From Shimia sp. R10_1 (GTDB lineage: Bacteria; Pseudomonadota; Alphaproteobacteria; Rhodobacterales; Rhodobacteraceae): DNA of 64,000 bases. This document shows positions 10,324 through 18,864 of the stretch, piece by piece; position 1 is the stretch's first letter; every line of letters begins with the position of its first letter. The translations under genes were made by a program, and so were the position numbers. A model generated the notes under the pieces. That model was given only the letters and a program-made list of their open reading frames with translations. It did no database searches and was not told where the DNA came from. The DNA is taken from the NCBI RefSeq assembly GCF_017744095.1, contig NZ_JAGHQX010000001.1:864906-928905 (forward strand), in the 5' to 3' direction.

Positions 10324-10824
10324 ATGGCCTTCGGCGCCCCATTTATCTCATCGCCCATGGAAGTTGAGGCGCAATGGCTTGATTTCAATGGTCATCTCAA
10401 CATGGCCTACTACAATGTGCTGTTTGATCGAGGTGTCGACCAAGTGTTTGACCAATTGGGCCTCGATGCGCCCTATCGGGCGGCCACGGGCAACACCACA
10501 TTTTCAGCAGAATTCCATCTTTGCTATCTGAAAGAACTGCATTTGGGTGACAAGGTCACGGCACATTTTCAGCTGTTGGATCACGATGAAAAGAGCTTTC
10601 ATTTCTATCAGGAGCTGTGGCACGAAGATGGCTGGCTTTCCGCAACAGGTGAAGGTCTGGGGCTGCACATCGACCAATCCGGCCCCCGGGTGGCCCCCAT
10701 GCCAGCACACATCCTGACAGGCTTTGCAGAGATGGCGGACGCCCATCGCGCCCTGCCGCGGCCGTCACGTGTGGGGCGCCAGATGGGCATTCGCCGCAAG
10801 CCCGCGCAGGCAGCCACAGGCTGA
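10324..10824 (+). CDS. hotdog-fold acyl-CoA thioesterase
   Basis: A 166-residue single-domain hotdog protein of the 4HBT/YbgC type. The active-site strand reads WLDFNGHLNMAYYN (Asp20 as likely catalytic residue, followed by GHLN), and FHFYQELWHEDGWLSATGE matches the later strands. It should hydrolyse a small acyl-CoA in the cytoplasm; the substrate cannot be read off. The open frame continues upstream to 10126, but the ATG at 10324 has CAGGAG eight bases before it and starts the domain. The downstream methyltransferase starts 110 bases later on the same strand. Confidence 0.85.
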   Translation: MAFGAPFISSPMEVEAQWLDFNGHLNMAYYNVLFDRGVDQVFDQLGLDAPYRAATGNTTFSAEFHLCYLKELHLGDKVTAHFQLLDHDEKSFHFYQELWHEDGWLSATGEGLGLHIDQSGPRVAPMPAHILTGFAEMADAHRALPRPSRVGRQMGIRRKPAQAATG

Positions 10825-10934
10825 GGTCTCAGGACACCGGACGATGCAGCCAAGCCACGTTTTGTCGCAAAGACCGCCCCTCTTTGGGATGCATGCTGGA
10901 CCCTGCGCGCCAATCCGTGAATAGCTGAGCCGCA

Positions 10935-11528
10935 ATGGTAGACGTGATCGACATTCTGCAAGAGCGCAAGGAGCTGCCTCTTTTTCTGGAACGCGACGGC
11001 CTTATCGGCATCGAGTTGGGGGTGGCGGGTGGCTGGTATTCCAGACGCCTGATGGAAACCGGCTTGTTCAAAGAGCTGTATGGCGTCGATCTCTATGGCG
11101 ATCATCACGATACGGCGGAGTACATCAAGGCGCTCAAGAACGTGGGAATGGGCAAACCTTACTGGCTCCTGCGCATGAGCTTTGAGCAGGCTCTGGACGC
11201 CTTTCCTGATGAGTTTTTTGATTTTGTCTATATAGATGGGTACGCCCATACGGGCGAAGAGCGTGGCAAAACCATGTTTGACTGGTTTGCCAAGGTGAAG
11301 GTTGGCGGCATGATCGCGGGCCATGACTACCACAAGAAATGGCCTCTGGTGGAGATCTGTGTCGACGCCCTTGCCGATGAATTGGGCCAGCCCATTATGC
11401 GCACGGCCAATTCCAAACAGCGCGATCCGCAAGACAGCTTTCCAAGCTGGGCCATGCGAAAAGAAACCTCCGCGCTGCCAACCTACCCAGAGCGGCTACG
11501 CTTGCTGCCAAAAAAATTGCGCGGATAA
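10935..11528 (+). CDS. class I SAM-dependent methyltransferase
   Basis: A 197-residue Rossmann-fold protein of the methyltransferase-24 kind. The SAM-binding glycine motif is IGIELGVAGGWYSR (about residues 24-37), followed by an acidic strand end (LYGVDLYGD) and FDFVYIDGYAHTGEE, the usual post-II motif. The conserved GGMIAGHDY segment is typical of this family. The substrate is unknown. Neighbours are a thioesterase and a DUF4177 gene on the same strand, spaced by 110 and 46 bases, so they may be co-transcribed. Confidence 0.82.
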   Translation: MVDVIDILQERKELPLFLERDGLIGIELGVAGGWYSRRLMETGLFKELYGVDLYGDHHDTAEYIKALKNVGMGKPYWLLRMSFEQALDAFPDEFFDFVYIDGYAHTGEERGKTMFDWFAKVKVGGMIAGHDYHKKWPLVEICVDALADELGQPIMRTANSKQRDPQDSFPSWAMRKETSALPTYPERLRLLPKKLRG

Positions 11529-11574
11529 AGCCGCACACAACAACTCAACAGATATCTATTTTGGACTTTAAACG

Positions 11575-12039
11575 ATGACATTTGAATACAAAGTGGTGCC
11601 TGCCCCAACACGTGGCCAGAAAGGCAAAGGGATCAAAGGCCCGGAGGCACGTTTTGCCAACACGCTGGAATTGCACATGAATACGCTTGCAGCGGACGGC
11701 TGGGAATTTTTGCGCGCAGAGACGCTGCCAAGCGAAGAGCGCAGTGGCCTAACCAGCACCACCACAACCTATCGCACTGTGCTGGTGTATCGCCGCTCAA
11801 AATCCGTGGACGAAAACGCAGACGGCAATGCGCCAGCGCCCGCCGCGCTCCCGGCACCAAGTGACGAAGCGCAGCAAGCAGAAGCTGAGGCAACAACGCA
11901 GGCCAATGACGCGCCTGAAACTGCGCCTGAAACCGAAGATCTGGATCAGGGGGATGATTCAGAAAGCACTGAAAATGCCGAACCGCGTGACCAAGACGAC
12001 GTCGTGCGCGCCGGCGTGGACTCGCTTAAGCAAGACTGA
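11575..12039 (+). CDS. DUF4177 domain protein with acidic tail
   Basis: A 154-residue protein. Residues 1-75 match the DUF4177 pattern: FEYKVVPAP near the N-terminus, then LNTLAADGWEFLRAE, a beta-rich domain of unknown function. Residues 80-154 are low-complexity, rich in Ala, Glu, Asp and Gln and probably disordered. No signal peptide or membrane segment. In related bacteria this gene lies near bolA and the J-domain gene, as here. Confidence 0.8.
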   Translation: MTFEYKVVPAPTRGQKGKGIKGPEARFANTLELHMNTLAADGWEFLRAETLPSEERSGLTSTTTTYRTVLVYRRSKSVDENADGNAPAPAALPAPSDEAQQAEAEATTQANDAPETAPETEDLDQGDDSESTENAEPRDQDDVVRAGVDSLKQD

Positions 12040-12070
12040 TCGGAACGCGCCCGCCGCTGCAGAGGGCGAC

Positions 12071-12331
12071 CTAGGCCGCGTCGATATCCAACGCCAAAGC
12101 GTGAATACGTCCGATCAAATCCGCGCCAAGTGCTGCGTGAATCGCGCGGTGGCGTGCAATGCGTGACTGCCCAGCAAAGGCCGCCGCTCTGATCCGCACG
12201 TTGAAATGACTTTCCCCACCACCTGGCGCACCAGCGTGACCGGCGTGGCTGGCGCTGTCATCAACGACTTCCAGCTCAGCAGGCGCAAAAGCGGCAACCA
12301 ACTTATTGTGAATTTCTTGTGCAACGCTCAT
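12071..12331 (-). CDS. bolA: BolA family protein
   Basis: An 86-residue BolA protein. The family's class II KH-like fold is visible as a start helix (EIHNKLVAAFAPAELEVVDD), then SHFNVRIRAAAFAGQSRIARHRAIHAAL and a C-terminal DLIGRIHALALDI. BolA proteins pair with monothiol glutaredoxins in iron-sulfur cluster trafficking. It is divergent from the J-domain gene (74 bases between starts), an arrangement I know from Rhodobacterales. Confidence 0.93.
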   Translation of the reverse strand: MSVAQEIHNKLVAAFAPAELEVVDDSASHAGHAGAPGGGESHFNVRIRAAAFAGQSRIARHRAIHAALGADLIGRIHALALDIDAA

Positions 12332-12405
12332 TTTTCTACGCCCAGCCTCTTCAATCTGCGTCAGGTTAGGGTAAACTCTCTGCTCCGAGTCGAAAAGGTG
12401 AGTTC

Positions 12406-13029
12406 ATGACCAAATCAGATCCCTTTGGTTTCGATATGTCCGTGAAGTCGGCGAAGAAGAAAAACCCGCGCGGACGGCGCAGCATGACAGGCGCATCCGA
12501 AACCTCCACACGTGTGTGCGAGCATCCCGGCTGTGAAGAGGCCGGTGTTTACCGCGCCCCACGCGCGCCCGATGTGTTGGACGAGTTCAAGTGGTTCTGC
12601 AAAGACCACGTGCGGGAATATAACCTGAAATGGAACTTCTTTGACGGCAAGACCGAAGCCGAAATGAACGCGCAGAACTCCAAGGACAAAGTCTGGGAGC
12701 GCGAGACCAAGAAATTTGTAGATCCAGAAACGCGTGCCTGGGCGCGTCTGGGCATCGAAGATCCACATCAGGTGCTGGGCGGCAACGCCACGCAAAACCC
12801 TGGCAAAGGTGGCGGTGGCGGCAAACGCCTGCCTCCAACAGAACGTCGTGCCATCGAAATTCTTGAGGCCAAGGATCACTGGACCAAAGCCGAAGTGCGC
12901 AAAGCCTACAAAAAGCTCATCAAAGTGTTGCACCCCGATATGAACGGCGGCGACCGGAGCCAGGAAGAGCAGCTGCAGGAAGTTGTCTGGGCCTGGGATC
13001 AGATCAAAGACAGCCGCAATTTCAAATAA
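12406..13029 (+). CDS. J-domain (DnaJ-like) co-chaperone
   Basis: A 207-residue protein with the J domain at the C-terminus (about residues 145-207): helix ILEAKDHWTKAEVRKAYKKL followed by the HPD motif at residues 176-178, which stimulates Hsp70 ATPase. The N-terminal part has a basic stretch (KSAKKKNPRGRR) and a cysteine/histidine segment (CEHPGCEEAGVYRAP, then FCKDH) that could bind a metal. This is the small alphaproteobacterial J protein found next to bolA and cobS, not classical DnaJ. A terminator follows. Confidence 0.9.
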   Translation: MTKSDPFGFDMSVKSAKKKNPRGRRSMTGASETSTRVCEHPGCEEAGVYRAPRAPDVLDEFKWFCKDHVREYNLKWNFFDGKTEAEMNAQNSKDKVWERETKKFVDPETRAWARLGIEDPHQVLGGNATQNPGKGGGGGKRLPPTERRAIEILEAKDHWTKAEVRKAYKKLIKVLHPDMNGGDRSQEEQLQEVVWAWDQIKDSRNFK

Positions 13030-13051
13030 TTGCAGATAAAACTTAATCTAA

Positions 13052-13080
13052 GGCGCGACCAGTTGGGCGCGCCTTTTTTG
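13052..13080 (+). terminator. terminator after the J-domain gene
   Basis: GGCGCG / CGCGCC stem around a ten-base loop followed by TTTTTT, 22 bases after the stop codon. Confidence 0.85.
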
Positions 13081-13190
13081 TTGCCATTATATTGCCGATT
13101 GGGCCGTTTCTTCTGAATAGCGGTTCCCACCCTTGGGTTTGCGCTCTAGCGTCTTCATAAGCGGACTCACTATGACAGCTGGGGGCATAT

Positions 13191-14681
13191 ATGCAAAAAC
13201 TGATCGACCATCTGACAGCACATCCCAAACAGCTATATTTGGTGGCGCTCACCGCGATCGCCCTTTTGCCCGTCGCGCTTTGGCTGGATCTTAACAGCCT
13301 GTCCCACCACAATCTGCATCGCCAGGCCAATGGCTTGAACAAGCTCATGTATGAAATTCGCGATCACTACGAGATCAGCGTAGGCAGCGCCGCTGCCAGC
13401 ACAACGGGCGCCGAACAAGCCACGCTGATGTACCGCGAATCCAACGTCACAGAACCCGCCCCCCTTTCGGCCGATGCCGCGACAATCGCGTTGTCTGAGA
13501 GGTTTTCCGAGATTCTGCCCGGCACCACCTTTCGCTTTGTGTTTGAAGATCCGCAAGCTGGTGTCCCCACAACCGAACTGAGTGACTTTGAACGCCACGC
13601 TCTGGAGCGGCTGCGCGATCCTGAAAACCAACGCCCGCATATTGTGCAGGAGGCAGGCGGGCTTTTGGGGCACCGCCTCACCGTGGCCGCCCCGCTCAAG
13701 GAGGGGGACCACATTCGTGGATTGCAAATCGTACATGTACGCCAGCCGCTCTCCCTCAACCTGAGTTCGTTCAAGTTTCTTTTGGGATACATGCTGATCG
13801 CCGGCACACTGGTGGTGATCTTTGCCCGCCATCAATTGCAGCTTGCTGGAAAATTTCGCGACGCCAACGCGGAACTGAGCGAAAACAACGCCTTTCTTGC
13901 AGATGTTTCGCTCAAGATTTCCAAGTATCTCGAACCACAGGTCTATCGTTCGATCTTTGAGGGGGAGCGCGATGCCTCCATCAGCACTGAACGCAAAAAA
14001 TTGACCGTGTTTTTCAGCGACATCAAAGACTTCACGGCCACAACCGAGCGGATGCAACCCGAAGAACTGACCGCCCTGCTCAACGAATATTTCACAGAGA
14101 TGGGGCTGATCGCCGAAAAACATGGCGCCACCATCGACAAGTTTATCGGCGATGCCATCGTCGCCTTTGTTGGAGATCCCACCAGTCAGGGCGTGGCAGA
14201 AGATGCCCGCGCTTGCGTCAAAATGGCCTTGGACATGCAGGCACGACTGGATGAGCTGGAACAAATTTGGCGCGCGCGCGGGATTGAGCACCCGTTTCGC
14301 GCCCGGATGGGGCTGAACACGGGGTATTGCAATGTCGGCAACTTTGGCTCTGAAACACGTATGGATTACACGATCATTGGCGCTGAGGCGAATTTGGCGG
14401 CGCGCCTTGAAGGGATTGCCGAGCCCGGCGGTATTGTGATGAGCTATGAAACCTACGCCCATGCCAAAGATCTTGTCGCAGCTGAACCGCTCGCCCCCCA
14501 ACATTTCAAAGGCATTTCCCGAGAAATCACCCCCTATCGTGTCCTGCGTCACGGCACCAATCGTCGTTCGGCCACGGCGACCGATCAGGGCGAAAACTTG
14601 GTCGTGCATATGCAAGGCCTGGACAAGGAAACACGCGATAAAATCGCCACGGCGGTGCGCGGCGTTTTAGACGCGATGTAA
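13191..14681 (+). CDS. transmembrane class III adenylate/guanylate cyclase
   Basis: A 496-residue inner-membrane protein. A first membrane helix (about 16-33) and a second (about 198-217) frame a periplasmic sensor region of about 165 residues without a recognised domain. A short linker leads to a class III cyclase domain (about 265-440). The metal-binding aspartates are D277 (FFSDIKDFT) and D321 (IGDAIVAFVG); a lysine four residues before D321 fits adenine recognition, and NLAARLEG supplies the transition-state Asn and Arg. It probably makes cAMP in response to a periplasmic signal. The gene converges on the caspase/OmpA pair (13 bases between stops). Confidence 0.9.
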   Translation: MQKLIDHLTAHPKQLYLVALTAIALLPVALWLDLNSLSHHNLHRQANGLNKLMYEIRDHYEISVGSAAASTTGAEQATLMYRESNVTEPAPLSADAATIALSERFSEILPGTTFRFVFEDPQAGVPTTELSDFERHALERLRDPENQRPHIVQEAGGLLGHRLTVAAPLKEGDHIRGLQIVHVRQPLSLNLSSFKFLLGYMLIAGTLVVIFARHQLQLAGKFRDANAELSENNAFLADVSLKISKYLEPQVYRSIFEGERDASISTERKKLTVFFSDIKDFTATTERMQPEELTALLNEYFTEMGLIAEKHGATIDKFIGDAIVAFVGDPTSQGVAEDARACVKMALDMQARLDELEQIWRARGIEHPFRARMGLNTGYCNVGNFGSETRMDYTIIGAEANLAARLEGIAEPGGIVMSYETYAHAKDLVAAEPLAPQHFKGISREITPYRVLRHGTNRRSATATDQGENLVVHMQGLDKETRDKIATAVRGVLDAM

Positions 14682-14694
14682 CCGGGGTGTCTCA

Positions 14695-15444
14695 TCAATC
14701 TGGCCTGCGCTGCAGATAGGCTTCGATCAACATGGCCGACTGAAACCACGGCACCTGTGCCCCTTGCGTCTGTTGTACCACATCCAAACGAACCTTGCGC
14801 ATAAGCTCCGCCAAAGGAGGGGACTGCGGCCCCACATGACGCAGAAACGCACGCGCAAAAGGGCTTTGCCCCAGACGCCCGTCATAGGCCTCCGTCCCCG
14901 GCGCAGAGGCATATGCCAATGCCAATCCCGCCTGCCAGGACAGTGGCGGCGGGGCCTCCGAAGGCTCGGGCACTGCAAACACGCTGCGACAGGCATCAAA
15001 AAAAATGATCTTTTGTCGTGGGCGCTCTGAAACCGCGCGCGCGAAAAGCATCACGGGCAGCGCCGCGCCGACACGGGCTTGGCGAGCCGCTCCTCCAGCA
15101 TCAACGGGGACATAGTAGGCCCGCCCATCTTGCATAAACCCATGCCCAGCAAGGTAGAAAACCACCTGCTGCGCGTCGCGGGCCATCAGGCGCAAGATCG
15201 CCAGTGCACGCAAAATATCCTGCCGCTGCGGGTTTTGCAGATAGATCACCCGATAGCCCAGCTCTCGAAAGCGCGTCGCAATCGCCTGCGTCTCAGACAG
15301 AACATTGGGCAAGGCATCTGCCCCCGCATAAGCGCCGCTGCCCACCACCAACGCAACATGGCTTGCGGGTGCTTTTTCCGCATAAGCCGGCCCACAAAAC
15401 GCATGTGCCAACCACAGTATCAGCGTCAGGAACCAGTGCCTCAC
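14695..15444 (-). CDS. secreted caspase-like cysteine peptidase (C14)
   Basis: A 249-residue exported protein with a signal peptide cleaved near AYA-E (residue 22). The caspase fold is visible as VALVVGSGAYAG, then VVFYLAGHGF with catalytic His101, and IIFFDACRS with catalytic Cys152. The family cuts after basic or acidic residues, but specificity cannot be read here. It starts with GTG overlapping the OmpA-like stop by four bases (GTGA), so the two are translated together. No prodomain or repeat domain is fused to it, so its partner is probably encoded next door. Confidence 0.85.
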   Translation of the reverse strand: MRHWFLTLILWLAHAFCGPAYAEKAPASHVALVVGSGAYAGADALPNVLSETQAIATRFRELGYRVIYLQNPQRQDILRALAILRLMARDAQQVVFYLAGHGFMQDGRAYYVPVDAGGAARQARVGAALPVMLFARAVSERPRQKIIFFDACRSVFAVPEPSEAPPPLSWQAGLALAYASAPGTEAYDGRLGQSPFARAFLRHVGPQSPPLAELMRKVRLDVVQQTQGAQVPWFQSAMLIEAYLQRRPD

Positions 15445-16034
15445 TGGCAGGTTGCCCCCTCCATCTTTCGGGCCAAAATTTCCACCCGTCTGTTCAATGG
15501 GTGTGCCCCTGGAATGCCTGCAAGCAATGCCCGTTCCCCTCTGGCTTCGGTCAACAATCTGCTGCGCGGCACTTTTGACACCGAGGCCAGATTGTCCGCC
15601 ACAACCCGCGCCCGCGCCGCCGAAAGCGTTTGATTATAGGCGGCACCCCCCACACTGTCAGCATGCCCCACCAGCTTGATGCAGCTACCGGCAAGTTGCT
15701 CTGAGGTCAGCACCCGCCCCAAACGCGCGAGGTGGGCCGTGTACTCCGCAGTGAGCTGATCGGAATTGAAGGGGAAACGGATGAAATACCCCTGGTCTCC
15801 ATCAGCGCTCTCGAGGCTCGCGGCCCCTGTGTCATATCCCTGAGGCGAGAGCTTTCGCGTGCGCCCCAAAGCCTCAAGCGGAGGGGGAGCACAGCCATGT
15901 GCAACCTGTCCCGTCAAAGCAAAGAAAATCGCACATCGATCTGCGGAAACCGCCAGTTCTCTGGGTGCAGACACCGCAGCAAATGGAAGGAAAAACAGGG
16001 GCAGACACAGCCCAAATACGCGCAAGCGGAACAT
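15441..16034 (-). CDS. OmpA-like peptidoglycan-associated protein
   Basis: A 197-residue exported protein. A signal peptide (about residues 1-23, ending VSA) is followed by about 60 residues without a recognised domain, then an OmpA C-terminal domain (about 88-195): YFIRFPFNSDQLTAEY, IKLVGHADSVG and SAARARVVADNLA are the usual peptidoglycan-binding segments, and the final NRRVEILARK is typical. A cysteine in the domain and one at the C-terminus could form a disulfide. It is first in a two-gene unit with the caspase-like peptidase. There is no beta-barrel, so it is soluble in the periplasm. Confidence 0.87.
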   Translation of the reverse strand: MFRLRVFGLCLPLFFLPFAAVSAPRELAVSADRCAIFFALTGQVAHGCAPPPLEALGRTRKLSPQGYDTGAASLESADGDQGYFIRFPFNSDQLTAEYTAHLARLGRVLTSEQLAGSCIKLVGHADSVGGAAYNQTLSAARARVVADNLASVSKVPRSRLLTEARGERALLAGIPGAHPLNRRVEILARKMEGATCQ

Positions 16035-16200
16035 ACGATCGCCTCAAACCTTGGCACACTGGAAACACTTCTATTGTGCGCGAAAGACGTAAACAGCGCG
16101 TTTCCGCCTCAAGTATAATTTTGCGAAAATTCGAAAGAAAAGGTCGTCGTTATTTGCGCTCTGTAAACCCGTCTCCCTGACAATCGAAGGGTGTTTTGTT

Positions 16201-17460
16201 GTGTTTGGTGATGTTGTGCCTCTAAATCGCCCCGGTTCTCGGCTGTTTTTGTTCCTTATTTGCCTCATGGTGCTGACCGGCTGCGCGTCCAATCGCGCAA
16301 GTTTTACGCCAGCGATCGCCCAGCCAAACGCGCGGCCAGCGCGCAATTTCACCTCTTTTTCGCAATCACTGCGGTGCATGGATGGGCTATTGGCGCAACT
16401 GCCCGCCCGTCGTTATTTGGTGTCCTCCTCCGACATTCCGGATGAGACACGCGGGATCTATGTTGGCGCAGATGACATGCTGATCAACGCGCTCAATCAG
16501 ATGAACCGCACCAGTCGGCGCTATGTGTTTCTGGATCAGGCGCGGATCTCTGGATTTGGCCAGCTTGAACTGGTGACAACCCGCAAGAAAGGCGAGGTGA
16601 AGCCAAATCTCTATATTCGCGGGTCAATTTCGCAGCATGATTCAGACACCGTCGACAACAGTATCAGTGCCGGACATGACTCAAAAACCGGCAAAGGCAT
16701 CGTGAACTCGCTGTATCGCAGCAGTCGCACCCTTTCGATTGTTTCCGTCGACCTGCATCTTGTGCAGTACCCCAGCCGACAAATCCTGGCAGGTGGGTCG
16801 GTTTCCAATTCCATGGTCGTCACCAAGCGTGGCCTCAATGGGGTTGTCGGGGGCGTTATCGGCGATGCGGATGTGGCTGTGCCAATCGCAATTGAACGTG
16901 TCGAAAGTCAGGGACAGGCGGTGCGCAATCTGATCGAACTTGGCTTGATCGAGTTGTTGGGCAAACATGCGGGTGTCCCGTATTGGCAATGCCTTGGCGC
17001 TCAGGGCACCGATGCCCGCGCCGCCGAAAAGCGCGAACGCAAATTCGTACTGTCCGGACCGGATATCAAGCGCATGCAACAGCAGCTTGTTGCATTGGGA
17101 TACATGTCAGGACCCATCGACGGCAAACTGACCCCGACAACACGACAGGCTGTTACAAGATTTCAGGTGGCGCAAAATCTCATTGCCAATGGCGAGCCGG
17201 ATTTTGATGTGATCGAACGTCTGAACCGTCTCACATCGGCGCCAGTGCCAACGGCGCGCCCCGCTGCCGCTTCTGCCCCCTCAAAGGCCGCCCCGCGACC
17301 GCCCCAAGCAAAGCGAAGCGCGACCGCCCCTTCCCCCAAATCGAAATCGGGAGTGACCGCACCCGCTGCGGCAACCTCGCCACAATGTGTCGGAAGGCAA
17401 AACTGCGACGGGCTTTATAAAAATCTCTATGACTTCATCAAAGAAGACGTGGAATTTTAA
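16201..17460 (+). CDS. lipoprotein with CsgG-like region and peptidoglycan-binding domain
   Basis: A 419-residue lipoprotein. The lipobox LTGC places the lipidated cysteine at residue 28 if the GTG at 16201 is used (a GAAGG lies upstream). Residues 50-265 resemble CsgG/HfaB-type outer-membrane lipoproteins: tandem strands with LINALNQMNRTSRRYVFLD, then SIVSVDLHLVQYPSRQILAGG and AVPIAIERVESQGQAVRNLIE. A PG_binding_1 domain follows (about 287-335, MQQQLVALGYMSGPIDG). Residues 345-390 are a Pro/Ala/Lys linker, and the tail has two cysteines. It is divergent from the OmpA-like gene. The CsgG resemblance is by eye and less certain than the peptidoglycan-binding domain. Confidence 0.8.
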   Translation: MFGDVVPLNRPGSRLFLFLICLMVLTGCASNRASFTPAIAQPNARPARNFTSFSQSLRCMDGLLAQLPARRYLVSSSDIPDETRGIYVGADDMLINALNQMNRTSRRYVFLDQARISGFGQLELVTTRKKGEVKPNLYIRGSISQHDSDTVDNSISAGHDSKTGKGIVNSLYRSSRTLSIVSVDLHLVQYPSRQILAGGSVSNSMVVTKRGLNGVVGGVIGDADVAVPIAIERVESQGQAVRNLIELGLIELLGKHAGVPYWQCLGAQGTDARAAEKRERKFVLSGPDIKRMQQQLVALGYMSGPIDGKLTPTTRQAVTRFQVAQNLIANGEPDFDVIERLNRLTSAPVPTARPAAASAPSKAAPRPPQAKRSATAPSPKSKSGVTAPAAATSPQCVGRQNCDGLYKNLYDFIKEDVEF

Positions 17461-17516
17461 GCCTCTCAGGAAGCGCATCCCGTTTCGCGGCATGCGCGCA
17501 TTTCATGCACGACTGC

Positions 17517-17557
17517 GACGCGCGGCAGGGCCTGATCAACAACACCGCGTCTTTTTT
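17517..17557 (+). terminator. probable terminator after the lipoprotein gene
   Basis: GACGCG / CGCGTC stem with a long loop of 23 bases followed by TTTTTT, 56 bases past the stop. The long loop makes it less certain. Confidence 0.5.
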
Positions 17558-17650
17558 GTGGTTTCGCTTGTGATCCTTTTCAATTTGATGCACCAAAGGC
17601 CGGTAGATTTCAGCCGCCCTTATTTTGCGGCACATTGAAGGACGACAAAC

Positions 17651-18637
17651 ATGGCCGACGGCATCATGGACAGCAATACAAAGCCCACAGAAGACATTGA
17701 TCTGCGCGAAGTCTTTGGCATCGACAGCGACATGAAAATCAAGGGTTTTGAAGAGCGTACAGACCGTGTGCCTGAAGTGGACCCAACCTATAAGTTTGAC
17801 CCAGAGACCACGCTGGCGATCCTCGCGGGCTTTGGCCACAACCGTCGCGTGATGATTCAGGGCTATCACGGCACCGGGAAATCGACCCACATCGAACAGG
17901 TCGCGGCACGTCTGAACTGGCCCTGTGTGCGTGTAAACCTCGACAGCCACATCAGCCGGATCGACCTGATCGGGAAAGACGCGATCAAACTGCGCGATGG
18001 CAAGCAGGTCACGGAATTCCACGAAGGCATCCTGCCTTGGGCGCTGCGCAACCCAACCGCCATCGTCTTTGACGAATATGACGCGGGCCGCGCGGATGTG
18101 ATGTTTGTGATCCAGCGTGTGCTGGAAGCCGACGGCAAACTGACTCTGCTCGACCAAAACGAAGTGATCAAACCAAACCCCTACTTCCGTCTGTTTGCCA
18201 CCGCAAACACGGTGGGTCTGGGCGACACCACCGGGCTTTACCACGGCACCCAACAGATCAACCAAGCCCAGATGGACCGCTGGTCGCTGGTCAGCACGCT
18301 CAACTATCTGAGCCATGATGCCGAAGCTGCGATCGTTCTGTCCAAAGCGCCGCATTACAACACCGCTGAAGGCCGCAAGATTGTGAACCAGATGGTGACT
18401 GTGGCGGATCTGACCCGTACCGCCTTCATGAACGGCGATCTCTCCACCGTGATGAGCCCACGCACCGTGATCAACTGGGCTGCCAACGCCGAGATCTTCC
18501 GCAATGTGGGCTATGCCTTCCGCCTGAGCTTCCTGAACAAATGTGACGAGCTGGAGCGTCAGACCGTAGCGGAATTCTACCAGCGCTGCTTTGACGAAGA
18601 ACTGCCTGAAAGCGCAGCCAGCGTCAGCCTCGGCTAA
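17651..18637 (+). CDS. cobS: cobaltochelatase subunit CobS (AAA+ ATPase)
   Basis: A 328-residue MoxR-like AAA+ ATPase. The Walker A motif GYHGTGKST lies at residues 71-79 and Walker B FDEYDAG has D141 and E142. CobS and CobT form the ATPase chaperone that drives cobalt insertion into hydrogenobyrinic acid a,c-diamide by CobN in aerobic cobalamin synthesis. The ATG at 17651 has a GAAGGA site; M6 is a possible alternative start. cobT lies one gene downstream; cobN is not in the window. Confidence 0.95.
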   Translation: MADGIMDSNTKPTEDIDLREVFGIDSDMKIKGFEERTDRVPEVDPTYKFDPETTLAILAGFGHNRRVMIQGYHGTGKSTHIEQVAARLNWPCVRVNLDSHISRIDLIGKDAIKLRDGKQVTEFHEGILPWALRNPTAIVFDEYDAGRADVMFVIQRVLEADGKLTLLDQNEVIKPNPYFRLFATANTVGLGDTTGLYHGTQQINQAQMDRWSLVSTLNYLSHDAEAAIVLSKAPHYNTAEGRKIVNQMVTVADLTRTAFMNGDLSTVMSPRTVINWAANAEIFRNVGYAFRLSFLNKCDELERQTVAEFYQRCFDEELPESAASVSLG

Positions 18638-18660
18638 ACAAGGCGACATTTCACACAAAG

Positions 18661-18686
18661 GCCGCTCCATTGGGGCGGCTTTTTTA
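18661..18686 (+). terminator. terminator after cobS
   Basis: An 8-bp stem GCCGCTCC / GGGGCGGC (two G-T or G-C closing pairs) with an ATT loop and TTTTTT tail, 24 bases after the cobS stop. It separates cobS from the next gene. Confidence 0.88.
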
Positions 18687-18822
18687 TTGGGTGTGCTTGC
18701 CTTTCTGCCAGCGCCATAAAGACACCACAAAAAGGCACCGCTCTAAATTTTCTGCCATTTTAGATGAGAACGTTTAACAAACACCTCCACAAAATGTGAT
18801 ATCTTTTTAATATCTTTTGTAT

Positions 18823-18864
18823 ATACAGTATTGACTGTACTGCGTCCTGCCATACTGTAGAGGC
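18823..18864 (+). promoter_or_regulatory. promoter with overlapping inverted repeats; apparent leaderless start
   Basis: TTGACT (18830-18835) and TACTGT (18852-18857), 16 bases apart, form a good sigma-70 type promoter. The ATG of the next gene starts seven bases after the -10 box, where transcription would begin. The promoter is overlapped by TACAGT-N4-ACTGTA (18823-18838), and a third ACTGTA sits in the -10 region (18853-18858), like an operator. Confidence 0.5.

Noticed and set aside
13233..14615. 460-codon minus-strand frame across the cyclase
   Set aside because: Shadow of the cyclase gene, whose catalytic aspartates and membrane segments are visible.
17438..18730. 430-codon minus-strand frame across cobS
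   Set aside because: Shadow of cobS, which has Walker motifs and expected neighbours.
18823..18858. TACAGT/ACTGTA repeats as a LexA box
   Set aside because: Neither the E. coli-type spacing CTG-N10-CAG nor the alphaproteobacterial GTTC-N7-GTTC form is present.
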